Positions 8,916 to 17,564 of a stretch of DNA of 64,000 nt are shown piece by piece (position 1 is the stretch's first letter; each line of letters opens with the position of its first letter). Origin of the DNA: AP-15 sp963785565 (lineage in GTDB: Bacteria > Pseudomonadota > Alphaproteobacteria > ATCC43930 > CGMCC-115725); the NCBI GenBank assembly GCA_963785565.1, contig CAWAVV010000031.1, forward strand, positions 1 through 64,000. The letters are read 5' to 3'. Under the pieces are notes generated by a model. That model was not told where the DNA came from. It did not search any database and saw only the letters and a list, made by a program, of their open reading frames with translations. The position numbers were made by a program, and so were the translations under genes.

Positions 8916-9884
8916 TTAAGCCCCGATTTTAGCGCGTCCGGGTAGTTGAGCGCGTGATTCGGCGGCGGCTGCCAGGTTCTCGACATCTGGGCACAGCTTG
9001 CCGTCGGCCTCGATGTCGGCGAGCACCTGGGTGACGACTTCAGCCGCGGCTTGCCGTGCCGCCGACTGGCCGCGACCTGCCGCCGTCCCCAGAGCCAATG
9101 TCCGGAAGATACCGCCGCCGGTGATGCGGTGCGCCTCGACAAGTTCGCGCGCGCATTCGCGATAGACCGAGGAGTGCGGCAGGATCGAGGCGCCGACGCC
9201 TTGCTGCACCATCAGCCTGATCGTCTCATGGTCGTTGAGCTCGGTGTCGACCTGCAGCACGATGCCGCGCCCGGCGAGCAGCACATCGAGCGCCGCCCGC
9301 AACCCGTCTCCGAGGATCAGCGGGGTGCGGTTCAACTCTTCCGCCGAGACGATGCCGTGCGGCCGCGCCCCCGGCCGCGTAACCAGCACCATCTCCTCCT
9401 CGGCGAGACGCATCGACGCGATCAGGCGGCTCTTCGAGATTTCCGCCAGCAGCGCCAGATCGACGCGGCCGTCGACGACGAACTCCTCGAGTCTCACGGT
9501 TCCCGCGTGGACCACCTTCAGCTCGATCATCGGATAGTGCCGGCGCATCCGGGCGAACAGCTCCGGCACCACGACCGGGCACAGGGTGGGCGTGACGCCG
9601 AGGATGATCTTGCCGCTGGGATGCGCCTTGTGGGCCCGGATCTCATCGCCGGCGCGCTCCACGTCGCGCAGGATGCGCTGCGCGCTTTCGAGCAGTTTGT
9701 GGCCGGCCTCGGTCAGCCGCACGCCGCGGTTGGCGCGCGTGAACAAGACAGCATCGACCTCATCCTCGAGCCGCTGCACATGCCGGGTTAGCGCCGGCTG
9801 CGCGATCTGCAGGTGCGCCGAGGCGCGGGTGATGCTGCCCAGCTCGGCGATGCGGACGAAGTAGTGCAGGCTGCGCAATTCCAT
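8916..9884 (-). CDS. LysR-family transcriptional regulator
   Basis: A typical LTTR, about 322 aa from the internal Met in MELRSLHYFVRIAELGSIT; an in-frame start 21 bases upstream is also open. The N-terminal winged helix contains ITRASAHLQIAQPALTRHVQRLEDE, followed by the linker helix and the periplasmic-binding-like effector domain (HPSGKIILGVTPTLCP onward). It is transcribed divergently from the LLM oxidoreductase at 10049. The 164-base intergenic region contains a classical T-N11-A dyad. It probably controls that flavoenzyme operon and its own operon with the amidohydrolase. The effector is unknown, though LTTRs in such settings usually sense a pathway intermediate. Confidence 0.9.
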   Translation of the reverse strand: MELRSLHYFVRIAELGSITRASAHLQIAQPALTRHVQRLEDEVDAVLFTRANRGVRLTEAGHKLLESAQRILRDVERAGDEIRAHKAHPSGKIILGVTPTLCPVVVPELFARMRRHYPMIELKVVHAGTVRLEEFVVDGRVDLALLAEISKSRLIASMRLAEEEMVLVTRPGARPHGIVSAEELNRTPLILGDGLRAALDVLLAGRGIVLQVDTELNDHETIRLMVQQGVGASILPHSSVYRECARELVEAHRITGGGIFRTLALGTAAGRGQSAARQAAAEVVTQVLADIEADGKLCPDVENLAAAAESRAQLPGRAKIGA

Positions 9885-9945
9885 GGCCGCCACGATTTCA
9901 CCCACCGGACAGCGAGCTGGTCAATCGGAATTTGAGGACGCTTGT

Positions 9946-9968
9946 CATGCTGAGGCGGCATGAGCATG
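9946..9968. promoter_or_regulatory. Candidate LysR-box (CATGCT-N11-AGCATG)
   Basis: A perfect dyad with 6-base arms, CATGCT and AGCATG, separated by exactly 11 bases, gives the T-N11-A core of LTTR binding sites. It lies in the divergent region between the lysR gene (start 9884) and the LLM gene (start 10049). A direct repeat of AATCGGwATTTG occurs at 9923-9934 and 9975-9986 (11 of 12 bases identical), flanking the dyad, and could be further half-sites or promoter elements. Inferred from position and spacing only. Confidence 0.55.
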
Positions 9969-10048
9969 ATCGGAAATCGGTATTTGCTTGATAAGCGGAA
10001 CGAAACTAGCGTCACTGAGCGTGCGGTGTTCAAAAAGGAGAAGCGGCC

Positions 10049-11077
10049 ATGGAAGTCGGCGTCTACCATGAATTCCACTGCCGGCCGGACCAGACCCAGG
10101 CAGCGGCATTCGAGGAGGCGCTGGCCCAGATCGAGGCAGCCGACCGCTGGGGTCTCGATGCGATCTGGCTTGCCGAGATCCATCAGCAGGCGCGCCGCTC
10201 GGTGATGAGCGCACCGATGACCGTGGCCAGCGCCATCGCCGCCCGCACCAAGCGGATCAAGATCGGCACCGGGGTCCAGGTTCTGCCATTGTGCCATCCG
10301 CTGCGCCTGGCCGAGGAAACCGCCACGGTCGACCAGATCAGCCAGGGCCGGCTGCTGTTCGGCGTCGGCCGCAGCGGCAACCCGCGCAGCTACTTGGCCT
10401 ATGGCGTGCCTTATTCGGAAAGCCGCGGACGCTTTCTCGAGACCCTCGACATCGTCAAGAAGGCTTGGACCCAGGAGCGGTTTTCATACGAAGGCAAGTA
10501 CTGGCATTTCGACAATGCGAGCGCAGTGCCCCAGCCGTTTCAAAAACCCTTCCCGCCCATCCGCGTCGCCGCCGCCAGCGAGGAGACGTTTCCGTCACTA
10601 GGCGAGGCCGGCTATCCGATTTTTGTCGCGGTGCGCAGCGGATCCTTGTCGGGTCTCGCCCCCGACCTCGCCGCCTACCGCCAGGCCTACAAGCAGGCCG
10701 GTCATCCCGGCGAGGGCGAAGTCTATCTGCGGCTGACCCTGCATATCGCCGACACCGATCGGGCGGCATTCGACCAGGCCGAGGAAAGCATCATGTCCGG
10801 CTACCGGACCTTGAGCACGCGGCTCGAAAACGCCCCCAACCGCCGCCGCGCGGCCGAGGCGATAACCATCCGCACCATCTCTTACGAGGAGGTGCAGCGC
10901 GACAAGGTCATCATCGGCAGCCCCGAGCGGGTCGCCGACCGCTTGCAGCAACTGCACGAAGAACTGGGCCTCGACGGCATCCTCGCCGAACTCAATTTCG
11001 GCGCGCTGATCCCGCACGAGCCGATGACCCGGTCGTTGCAGCTGTTGTGCGAAAAGGTCCTGCCGCGTTTGCACTGA
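10049..11077 (+). CDS. LLM-class flavin-dependent oxidoreductase
   Basis: A 342-aa bacterial-luciferase-like TIM-barrel protein that would use reduced flavin (FMN or F420). Family features include GLDAIWLAEIHQQ near the N-terminus, TKRIKIGTGVQVLPLCHPLRLAEETATVDQISQGRLLFGVGRSG (the luciferase-family signature block), and the YEGKYWHFDN region. GGAG lies about 9 bases before the ATG. It is divergent from the LysR gene and heads a run of four same-strand genes (LLM, MetE-like, LLM, LLM). It is a clear paralogue of the gene at 13359; both begin with a xVxHEFxxRPxQ pattern and end with PHEPMTRSLQLLCEKVxPxLH or a close variant. The substrate is unknown. Confidence 0.88.
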   Translation: MEVGVYHEFHCRPDQTQAAAFEEALAQIEAADRWGLDAIWLAEIHQQARRSVMSAPMTVASAIAARTKRIKIGTGVQVLPLCHPLRLAEETATVDQISQGRLLFGVGRSGNPRSYLAYGVPYSESRGRFLETLDIVKKAWTQERFSYEGKYWHFDNASAVPQPFQKPFPPIRVAAASEETFPSLGEAGYPIFVAVRSGSLSGLAPDLAAYRQAYKQAGHPGEGEVYLRLTLHIADTDRAAFDQAEESIMSGYRTLSTRLENAPNRRRAAEAITIRTISYEEVQRDKVIIGSPERVADRLQQLHEELGLDGILAELNFGALIPHEPMTRSLQLLCEKVLPRLH

Positions 11078-11091
11078 CCACGAAGCGCTTT

Positions 11092-12237
11092 ATGAAACGC
11101 AGCACCGAGCGATTTCTGACGACCCACACCGGCAGCCTGCCGCGGCCGCCCGATCTGGTGCGCACGATGTTCGCCAAGGAGGAGGGTGTGCCGGTCGATC
11201 CGGCTGCGCTCGCCGCGGATATCCGTGCGGCGGTGCCGGCGGTCGTCGCCAAACAAGTCGAGGCCGGGATCGACATCGTCAATGACGGCGAGATGTCGAA
11301 GCCGAGCTACGCCACCTACGTCAAGGACCGGCTGACCGGCTTCGGCGGCGACAGCCGGCCGCTCGTCTATCAGGACCTCGTCGATTTTCCCCAATTCGCG
11401 CAGCGGGTGTTTGGCGATCCCGGTCGCTCGCGGCGCCGCACTCCCGGCTGCAACGGCCCGATCGACGTGCGCGACCCGGCCGCCGCCGCGACCGACGCCG
11501 ACAACCTTAAAGCCGCACTGACCGGCGCAACCACGGAAGAGGCCTTTCTCAGCGCAGCCTCGCCGGGTGTGGTCTCGCTGTTCTTTCACAACGGTCATTA
11601 TCCGAGTGCGGAGGCTTATCTGTCCGCTATCGCCGAGGCGATGCGGCACGAATACGAAGCGATTGCCAATGCAGGCTTAGTTTTGCAGATCGACTGCCCC
11701 GACCTCGCGATGGGCCGGCACATCCAATACGCCGATTTGACCGTTGCCGAATTCCGCGACAAGGCGCGGCTCCATATCGAGGCGCTGAACCATGCGGTCG
11801 TCAACATCCCGGCCGACCGGATGCGGCTGCATCTGTGCTGGGGCAATTACGAAGGGCCGCATCACTGCGACGTGCCGTTGCGCGACATTGTCGAGACCGT
11901 ATTTCTGGCAAAACCCTGCGGCCTCTCCTTCGAGGCGGCCAATCCGCGTCATGCCCATGAATGGACGGTGTTCGAGGATGTAAAACTGCCGGACGGCAAG
12001 GTGCTCATTCCAGGCGTGATCGAATCGAAGACGAATTTTATCGAGCATCCCGAATTGATCGCCCAGCGCATCGCGCGCTACGCCCGGCTCGTCGGCCGCG
12101 AGAACGTGATCGCCGGCAGCGATTGTGGTTATGGGACATGGGTCGGCCAAGCCGCGGTCGACCCCGGCATCGTATGGGCCAAATTGAAGAGTCTCGCCGA
12201 GGGCGCCCGCCTGGCTTCACGAGAGCTCTGGCGTTAG
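11092..12237 (+). CDS. MetE-like cobalamin-independent methionine synthase family protein
   Basis: A 381-aa protein matching the C-terminal catalytic barrel of MetE. It starts with the family's RFLTTHTGSLPRP. The zinc/homocysteine ligands are all present: His247 and Cys249 (HLCWGNYEG), Glu281 (LSFEAANPRH) and Cys345 (SDCGYG). It lacks the N-terminal folate-binding half of full-length MetE (about 750 aa), like archaeal-type and demethylase-associated stand-alone proteins. I start it at ATG 11092; the open frame extending far upstream overlaps the LLM gene and is not coding. Sandwiched between flavin oxidoreductases, it more likely takes part in a catabolic C-S or methyl-transfer step than in housekeeping methionine synthesis (inference). 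Confidence 0.85.
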   Translation: MKRSTERFLTTHTGSLPRPPDLVRTMFAKEEGVPVDPAALAADIRAAVPAVVAKQVEAGIDIVNDGEMSKPSYATYVKDRLTGFGGDSRPLVYQDLVDFPQFAQRVFGDPGRSRRRTPGCNGPIDVRDPAAAATDADNLKAALTGATTEEAFLSAASPGVVSLFFHNGHYPSAEAYLSAIAEAMRHEYEAIANAGLVLQIDCPDLAMGRHIQYADLTVAEFRDKARLHIEALNHAVVNIPADRMRLHLCWGNYEGPHHCDVPLRDIVETVFLAKPCGLSFEAANPRHAHEWTVFEDVKLPDGKVLIPGVIESKTNFIEHPELIAQRIARYARLVGRENVIAGSDCGYGTWVGQAAVDPGIVWAKLKSLAEGARLASRELWR

Positions 12238-12259
12238 CGCGGGCATCTAGGAGCAAACG

Positions 12260-13336
12260 ATGAAATTTGGATTATTTGGCAGCGCCCAGGCCCGCCGCAC
12301 CGGCCCCGACACCGATTCAAGCCAGGGATTTCGCGACTTTATCGACAATAATGTCGAAGCCGAGGCGCTGGGCTACTACAGCACCTTTCTCGTCGAGCAC
12401 CATTTCACCGGCTTTGGCCAGGTTTCGGCCAGCCTCAATTTGTTGACCTGGCTCGGCGCCCGCACCCGGCATTTGCGGCTCGGCACGGCGGTATTGGTCT
12501 TGCCCTGGCACAATCCGGTGCTGTTGGCCGAGCAGGCCGCGACCCTCGATCTCTTATCTGGCGGGCGGCTCGATTTCGGCATCGGCAAAGGTTATCGCTG
12601 GAACGAGTTCGCCGGCTTCTGCGTGCCGATGGAGGAAGCCGATGAGCGCTTCGAGGAAGTGCTCGACGTGATCACCAAGGCTTTTGTTTCAGAGACCCCG
12701 TTCTCGCATCGCGGCAAATATTGGCAATACGACAACATCGTCGTCGAGCCGCCGACGGCGCAGAAGCCGCACCCGCCGTTCTGGATGGGGGCGGGCAGCC
12801 CCAACTCGGTTCGCCAAGTCGCCGAGCGCGGCTACAACATGCTGCTGGGCCAGCACTCGTTGGCCGAGGAAATCCTCGGCCAGATCGCGCAATTCAAGGA
12901 AGAGGTCGAGGCTCGCGGCCGACTTTTCAATCCAATGGAGGTCGCGGTCGCCCGCGCCGTGCATTTCGCCAAAGACGCCGCCGACAAAGCGGCCGCTATC
13001 GAACGCCGCTATCAGGGCCATATGCGGGTCAATGCCTTGGCGCGCCGGCCGGGCAACGAGACGCGCAACCGCTACATCCTCGATGATGAAAAGCAGGCGC
13101 GCTTTGAGAGCGCCGAGAGCGCGCTGTTCGGCCCCCCCGACGAGATCGTGCGCAAGCTCGAAAAGCTGCGCGCCGGCGGGGTTGAGTACGTGATCATCAA
13201 CTTCGGCGGCTCGCGCGAGAATATCCGCCGCTTCGCCCGAGAGATCATGCCGGCCTTCGCCGACCAACCCGGCCCCCACCCTTCCCTCCCCCGCGAGCGG
13301 GGGAGGGCTAGGGAGGGGGCGCTCGCCGGCAAATGA
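12260..13336 (+). CDS. LLM-class flavin-dependent oxidoreductase with repeat-derived C-terminus
   Basis: A 358-aa luciferase-like oxidoreductase of a different subfamily from its two neighbours. It has EALGYYSTFLVEHHFTGFG, the RHLRLGTAVLVLPWHNPVLLAEQAATLDLLSGGRLDFGIGKGY block, and ENIRRFAREIMPAF near the natural end. The last 22 or so residues (from about PGPHPSLPRERGRA) are encoded by a GC-rich palindromic intergenic-type repeat at 13284-13307 that has been read into the frame, so the C-terminus is probably a recent addition. It follows the MetE-like gene by 22 bases, and a third LLM gene starts 22 bases downstream, implying an operon. Confidence 0.87.
   Translation: MKFGLFGSAQARRTGPDTDSSQGFRDFIDNNVEAEALGYYSTFLVEHHFTGFGQVSASLNLLTWLGARTRHLRLGTAVLVLPWHNPVLLAEQAATLDLLSGGRLDFGIGKGYRWNEFAGFCVPMEEADERFEEVLDVITKAFVSETPFSHRGKYWQYDNIVVEPPTAQKPHPPFWMGAGSPNSVRQVAERGYNMLLGQHSLAEEILGQIAQFKEEVEARGRLFNPMEVAVARAVHFAKDAADKAAAIERRYQGHMRVNALARRPGNETRNRYILDDEKQARFESAESALFGPPDEIVRKLEKLRAGGVEYVIINFGGSRENIRRFAREIMPAFADQPGPHPSLPRERGRAREGALAGK
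13284..13307. repeat. REP-like palindrome inside the end of an LLM gene
   Basis: CCCTCCCCCGC-GA-GCGGGGGAGGG-type arms (10-11 bases, tiny loop) form a perfect hairpin. It is followed by a second GGGAGGG stretch at 13311. It resembles the palindrome at 25984-26062 and is of a kind common between genes in Alphaproteobacteria. Here it lies within the 3' end of the 12260 gene and supplies its last codons. Confidence 0.7.
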
Positions 13337-13358
13337 CGATTTGAGAGGAGTGACACAG

Positions 13359-14414
13359 ATGGCATTCGAATTCGGCGTGTTTCACGAGTTCCAGCGACGC
13401 CCAGGTCAGAGCGAGGCCGAGGCCTTCTCCACCGCGTTCGAGCAGGTCGACGCTGCCGAGCGCTGGGGGCTCGACGCGATCTGGCTCGCCGAGATCCATA
13501 TGGCGCCTGAGCGATCGGTCTGCTCGGTGCCGATGACCATCGCCAGCGCGATTGCCGCCCGCACCAACAAAATCAAGATCGGCACCGGGGTTCAAGTTCT
13601 TCCGTTGTGCCAGCCGCTGCGGCTTGCTGAAGACGCCGCAACCGTCGACCACATCAGCCGCGGACGGCTGATTTTCGGGGTCGGTCGCAGCGGCTTCCCG
13701 CGCGCCTACGAGGCCTATGGCATCCCCTACGGTGAGAGCCCGGAGCGTTTTGCCGAGGTGCTCGAAATCGTCAAACGCGCCTGGACGGAAGAGACGTTTT
13801 CGTTCGCGGGCCAATTCTACAATTACGAGAATGTCTGTATCGTTCCAAAGCCGTACCACAAGCCACATCCGCCGATCCGGATCGCCGCCAATCGTGAAGA
13901 CACATTCATTTCCGCCGGCCGGCAGGGTTACGCGATCTTTGTCGGCGCGCGGCGCGGCACCTTCGACGAAGTCCTGCCCAATGTCGGGATCTATCGCGAG
14001 GCTTGGAAAGCGGCCGGTCACCCCGGAAATGGCGAGGTCTATCTGCGCGCACCGGTATATGTCGGCGATACCCTCGAACAGGCGCTCTCAGATCCGCAGG
14101 AGACCCTGATGAATTTCTACCGCTACCTGGGCGCCCAACTCGAAGAATCGGCCAATCGTCCCGGCATCTTCGACACTACCCGGCGGATCGAGGGTGCCCA
14201 ACGGCTGCAATCGCTGACCTGGGACGAGGTGCGGCGCGGGCGCGCAATTGTCGGCACCGCGGAAATGGTGGCTGATAATCTCGCGAGTCTCAGAGACCAA
14301 CTCGGCCTCGCCGGCATTCTCGCCGAACTCAACACCGGCGGGCTGATCCCGCATGAGCGGGTCATGCGCTCGTTGCAGCTGTTGTGCGAGAAGGTCCAGC
14401 CGCAACTTCATTGA
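13359..14414 (+). CDS. LLM-class flavin-dependent oxidoreductase (paralogue of the gene at 10049)
   Basis: A 351-aa luciferase-like protein that aligns along its whole length with the 10049 product. Shared blocks include RWGLDAIWLAEIH, KIKIGTGVQVLPLCQPLRLAEDAATVDHISRGRLIFGVGRSG and the terminus HERVMRSLQLLCEKVQPQLH. The ATG at 13359 has GAGAGGAG 9 bases upstream. The pair probably arose by duplication and may act on related substrates or successive steps. It is the last gene of the LLM/MetE-like run; the following 367 bases are non-coding. Confidence 0.88.
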   Translation: MAFEFGVFHEFQRRPGQSEAEAFSTAFEQVDAAERWGLDAIWLAEIHMAPERSVCSVPMTIASAIAARTNKIKIGTGVQVLPLCQPLRLAEDAATVDHISRGRLIFGVGRSGFPRAYEAYGIPYGESPERFAEVLEIVKRAWTEETFSFAGQFYNYENVCIVPKPYHKPHPPIRIAANREDTFISAGRQGYAIFVGARRGTFDEVLPNVGIYREAWKAAGHPGNGEVYLRAPVYVGDTLEQALSDPQETLMNFYRYLGAQLEESANRPGIFDTTRRIEGAQRLQSLTWDEVRRGRAIVGTAEMVADNLASLRDQLGLAGILAELNTGGLIPHERVMRSLQLLCEKVQPQLH

Positions 14415-14781
14415 AGACGCGGCCGGCGATTTCGCGCGGACGCCGGAGCGGCCGGATCAAGGGTCTCGGCATCGAGGCCGCGAAATCAATTCGTCCGCCA
14501 GAGACCGCCACCCGCGGGTCGTGCGTCTCTCCCGGGCATGTGAGCCCGAAAATGGACACTCGGGCAGCAGCGCCGGCGACCATCGCTTAGGGACGAATAT
14601 TCGCCGTTACTCCGGCCTCAGCCGGCGCCTCGGACTGCTCTTGCCTGGTGGCGGCATTCGGCGAGGTGACGCGGGGGTTGCGTAACGGCGGAATTATGCT
14701 CGCCGGTTCAGCGAAAAACCGTTAATCTCAAAGCAGCGGCGAGAGCCAGGGAAGCCGCGTGCGTACCGGACAGCCTGACCT
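14415..14781. other. Gene-free stretch before the FapF-like gene
   Basis: These 367 bases have no convincing frame. I looked for a -24/-12 promoter matching the one at 20934 for the following outer-membrane protein and found none with correct GG/GC spacing. Nothing else is recognised. Confidence 0.5.
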
Positions 14782-16350
14782 GTGATGCCCATGTTCTTGA
14801 TCGAGCCTCGGCAACCGCGTCGCCCGGCAACCCGGGCCGGCAAGGCCACATGCGTGGGCCTTCTTATTCCCTGCGAGCGCTTTTCGCGCGGAGAAGCGAG
14901 CGCGACGGGCTTGACACGCCGCCTTCGGGCAACCGCGCCGGCGCTCCTATTTGGCGGGGCTTTTCTGATCGCTCTGCCCGGCGCGGCTTTCGCGGATCCC
15001 TCGACCGATGATCTCAAACAATTGCGCGCCACCATACAAAAGGAGCTGTCTGCCCTCAAGAAACAAGAAGACAAACTTCACCAGCAGGTTCTGGAGCTCG
15101 ATCGCAAGAGCAAGCTGCTCGACCAAAAGAACCAGCTGCTCGATCGGCAGCTGAGCACCTTGCGCGCAACCGGGCTTGGAACCGGGAGTGGCGTTTCGCC
15201 CGCACCCACGGCATCCAGTCCCGCGGCATCGGCGCCGAGCCTCGAAGTCGCCCAGACGCCTGCCGCCGCGACATCCGCCCCGGCCACCGCTCCCGCCGGC
15301 GGAGGTGGTGGAACGGCCGCGCCGCCGTCGCCCGGGGGCGGCGGCGAATCGGCGCCAATTCAGGGCCCCTCGGCAGCGCAGCAGCAAGCTAAACAGGTGA
15401 TCGAGACCGCACCGTCTTTATCGACTGCCGGCGGCGTCCTGACCCCGAAGGGTCAGTTCGTCATCGATCCGTCGGTCGAGTTCGACTATTGGTCGCAGAA
15501 CCAGCTTGGGGTCAACGGTTTCCAGATCATCCCGGGCATCACCTTCGGCAACATCTTCGTTACTCGTTTCGAGCAAAACATTCTGACCGCGGCTGCGACG
15601 GCTCGTTACGGGGTGACCGACCGGCTGGAGCTGAACGTCAAAATCCCCTTCGTCTACAACTCCGGCAGCACGAGCAGCCTTATCCCGGTCGGCGCGGCCG
15701 CCGAACTTCTTTCCGTCAGCGCGACCGGCGCCGGTATCGGCGACCTGCAGTTTGGCGCCAGCTATCAAATCAATTCCGGTGAGAATGGCTGGCCGATCTT
15801 CGTCGTTAACGGCTTGTTCAAAACCGCGACCGGGACCAGCCCGTTCCAGGTGCCGATCATCACACTAAACGATCCGAACGGCCAGTTCCTGTCAGGCACC
15901 CCAAAGAGCCTCGCGACCGGGACCGGGTTTTATGCCGCTACGCCGAGCGTGACGGTGCTCCTCCCGACCGCGCCGGGAGTGCTGTTTGCCAACCTGCAGG
16001 ACCAACACAACTTCGGTCAGACTCAACCGATCCAGGACCGTCAGGGTGGCCCGCCAACCCAGGTTCTTCTTCAACCCGGCGAGTCTCCGGCGGTCACCTT
16101 CGGCATAGGCTTTGCGTTGAACGACCGCGCTGCTTTGACCTTCAGCTACCAGCAGACCCATGTCTTTTCCGCCTTTGCCAATCATCAGGAGATCGCCGGG
16201 TCGCCCTATTCCTTTGGGACGTTCAATTTTGGCCTGGGATATCAGATCTCTCAGTCAACCAGGCTCAATCTCAGCGTCGGGATCGGCACCGGCCCGAATA
16301 CGCCGGCGGCAAAAGTACTGCTGGAGGTACCCTATAAGTTCTCGCTTTGA
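14782..16350 (+). CDS. FapF-like outer-membrane protein: coiled coil plus beta-barrel
   Basis: A 522-aa secreted protein with the architecture of FapF, the outer-membrane pore that exports Fap amyloid. A signal peptide (ATAPALLFGGAFLIALPGAAFA, ending about residue 71) leads to a heptad-rich helix (about residues 75-128: DDLKQLRATIQKELSALKK, LLDQKNQLLDRQLS). A Pro/Ala/Gly linker follows (131-200), then a beta-barrel domain (215-522) with alternating polar/hydrophobic strands, ending in ...VPYKFSL with aromatic Phe at position -3. The start is uncertain: GTG 14782 and ATG 14785 give a long leader, while an in-frame TTG at 14911 would put the signal peptide at the N-terminus. It converges on the minus-strand operon that encodes a C39 peptidase and repeat proteins. 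An alternative is a generic phenol-MetA-type barrel, but the context favours FapF. Confidence 0.72.
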   Translation: MMPMFLIEPRQPRRPATRAGKATCVGLLIPCERFSRGEASATGLTRRLRATAPALLFGGAFLIALPGAAFADPSTDDLKQLRATIQKELSALKKQEDKLHQQVLELDRKSKLLDQKNQLLDRQLSTLRATGLGTGSGVSPAPTASSPAASAPSLEVAQTPAAATSAPATAPAGGGGGTAAPPSPGGGGESAPIQGPSAAQQQAKQVIETAPSLSTAGGVLTPKGQFVIDPSVEFDYWSQNQLGVNGFQIIPGITFGNIFVTRFEQNILTAAATARYGVTDRLELNVKIPFVYNSGSTSSLIPVGAAAELLSVSATGAGIGDLQFGASYQINSGENGWPIFVVNGLFKTATGTSPFQVPIITLNDPNGQFLSGTPKSLATGTGFYAATPSVTVLLPTAPGVLFANLQDQHNFGQTQPIQDRQGGPPTQVLLQPGESPAVTFGIGFALNDRAALTFSYQQTHVFSAFANHQEIAGSPYSFGTFNFGLGYQISQSTRLNLSVGIGTGPNTPAAKVLLEVPYKFSL

Positions 16351-16432
16351 TTTAGAGGGTCGCGCCAAATCTCAGAGCGCAACCGATCTTGCCGGCCGCT
16401 GCCGCAACCCCACCGGGCGCACATCCCGGCCG

Positions 16433-16789
16433 CTATTTGCCGCCGATTCCGCCTGTCACGACCCCGTCTGGCGCGGGGTTCAATATGGGCGAGGTTTTCA
16501 TTTCGTCCCAAAGCATAACTTTGGGGGCGCCATCCGCTTCATTGGCGTTGATGCTGGGCGGCCTCAACCCTGCCCCTTTTTGATCCGCCATGGCTGATTC
16601 CGAGACGATGTTCTCGGAAGCTGCAGCGAGCAAAGTGCTAAGCCCATGCGCCGGCATCGAACCCGAAGGCTCGGCCGCGTCGCATTGCCCCGAGGAGACC
16701 CAAACTCCGACCGCCAGCGCCAAGGCTGTGAAGATGCTGCTCATTCGTCTCGGTCCCACCCGCTGATTCGCCTCTCCGTTATCCGTCAT
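16433..16789 (-). CDS. Small secreted protein of the amyloid cluster, unknown function
   Basis: About 118 aa from the ATG at 16789 (GGGGGA just upstream); an inner ATG at 16744 would begin directly at MSSIFTALALAVGVWVSS. The N-terminus is a plausible Sec signal (FTALALAVGVWVSSGQCDA). The mature part is short and low in structure, with Gly/Pro/Asn-rich segments ending in GVVTGGIGGK. It lies last in the minus-strand operon, 100 bases after the lipoprotein gene and convergent with the FapF-like gene. A segment ESAMADQKGAG loosely resembles the double-glycine motifs of the neighbouring products but is degenerate. No family is recognised. Confidence 0.5.
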   Translation of the reverse strand: MTDNGEANQRVGPRRMSSIFTALALAVGVWVSSGQCDAAEPSGSMPAHGLSTLLAAASENIVSESAMADQKGAGLRPPSINANEADGAPKVMLWDEMKTSPILNPAPDGVVTGGIGGK

Positions 16790-16888
16790 AAGCCATCCCC
16801 CAAGGCTAGCGGAAATCCACCGATCGCCAGTTGAACCCTGTCCGTGCATATTTCGTTCCAGCCGCTGGTCTGATTGGTCACTGCCGCG

Positions 16889-17551
16889 TTACCGGAACTG
16901 CGAGGTCGCGGCTTGAACCCGGCTCAACACCGTGGACGCCACGCTCTGTTGGACGGTTTGTGACAACCCGCTGATATTGATATTAGCAGTAATCAGCTGT
17001 TGCACCACCTGATTGTTCGCGGTGTTGCTGATCAGGTTGGTAACCCCGCTGCCGCCGACACTGGTCACGATCGAGGTCATGCCGCTATTCAAGATCGACT
17101 GAACCGCCAAAGCCGGCGAGCTTACCGGCGTCGCCAGGTTGCCGGCCACCGCGACCGAACTCGGGGAGAAGTTGCTGACGCCGCCACCCGGCGCGGTCGC
17201 GCCGGCCACCGTAGCTGTGGTTGAACCTGGAGAAACCGTGATGGTTGGTACGACAACATTCTGGGTGAGGTTATGGTTCACGAATGTCGCCTCCTGGAAG
17301 GCAAAGTTCAACACCACCCCTGAGCCGACGCTCAACCCGCCCCGAATCCCGCTCAGCTCGCGATCGTCCAGCGCAACCTTGGCGAAGGCTTTGCCGATAG
17401 CCACCGGCGCTGGCTGATCCTCCGTGTGCTTTTCACTCTGAGCCGGGGCGGCGCTACCATCGCCGCTGGCCGTGATCCGGGTATCGGAGCATCCGCCCAA
17501 GATACCGAAGACGATGGCGGCGAGACCAGCGAGCAGCAGCGTTGGCCTCAC
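16889..17551 (-). CDS. Lipoprotein of the fap-like operon with a double-glycine-type motif
   Basis: About 220 aa from a GTG at 17551 (a second GTG is one codon upstream), 13 bases after the C39 peptidase stop, with GAGG overlapping that stop. The N-terminus MRPTLLLAGLAAIVFGILGGC is a lipoprotein signal with Cys21 as +1. Residues 61-72 read LDDRELSGIRGG, which fits the double-glycine leader consensus (L..xEL..I.GG) recognised by C39 peptidases. The rest is Ser/Thr/Val/Asn-rich with amyloid-like strands (for example NLISNTANNQVVQQLITANINISG in two parts). A FapE-like or minor-subunit role is inferred from position. Peptidase processing would release the C-terminal part from its membrane anchor. 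Confidence 0.7.
   Translation of the reverse strand: MRPTLLLAGLAAIVFGILGGCSDTRITASGDGSAAPAQSEKHTEDQPAPVAIGKAFAKVALDDRELSGIRGGLSVGSGVVLNFAFQEATFVNHNLTQNVVVPTITVSPGSTTATVAGATAPGGGVSNFSPSSVAVAGNLATPVSSPALAVQSILNSGMTSIVTSVGGSGVTNLISNTANNQVVQQLITANINISGLSQTVQQSVASTVLSRVQAATSQFR
17336..17371 (-). other. Double-glycine-like motif (codons 61-72 of the lipoprotein)
   Basis: Encodes LDDRELSGIRGG, matching the C39-protease leader pattern with hydrophobic residues at -12, -7 and -4, Glu at -8 and Gly-Gly at -2/-1. The gene for a C39 peptidase ends 13 bases upstream of this gene's start. Cleavage here is a prediction. Confidence 0.55.
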
Positions 17552-17564
17552 CACCCGGCACTCC

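Noticed and set aside
10291..11091. An upstream extension of the MetE-like frame
   Set aside because: It overlaps the LLM gene out of frame and has no family similarity; the family N-terminus starts at 11092.
14600..14780. A sigma-54 promoter for the FapF-like gene
   Set aside because: A TGGCGGC stretch exists but the GG to GC spacing is wrong by one or more bases.
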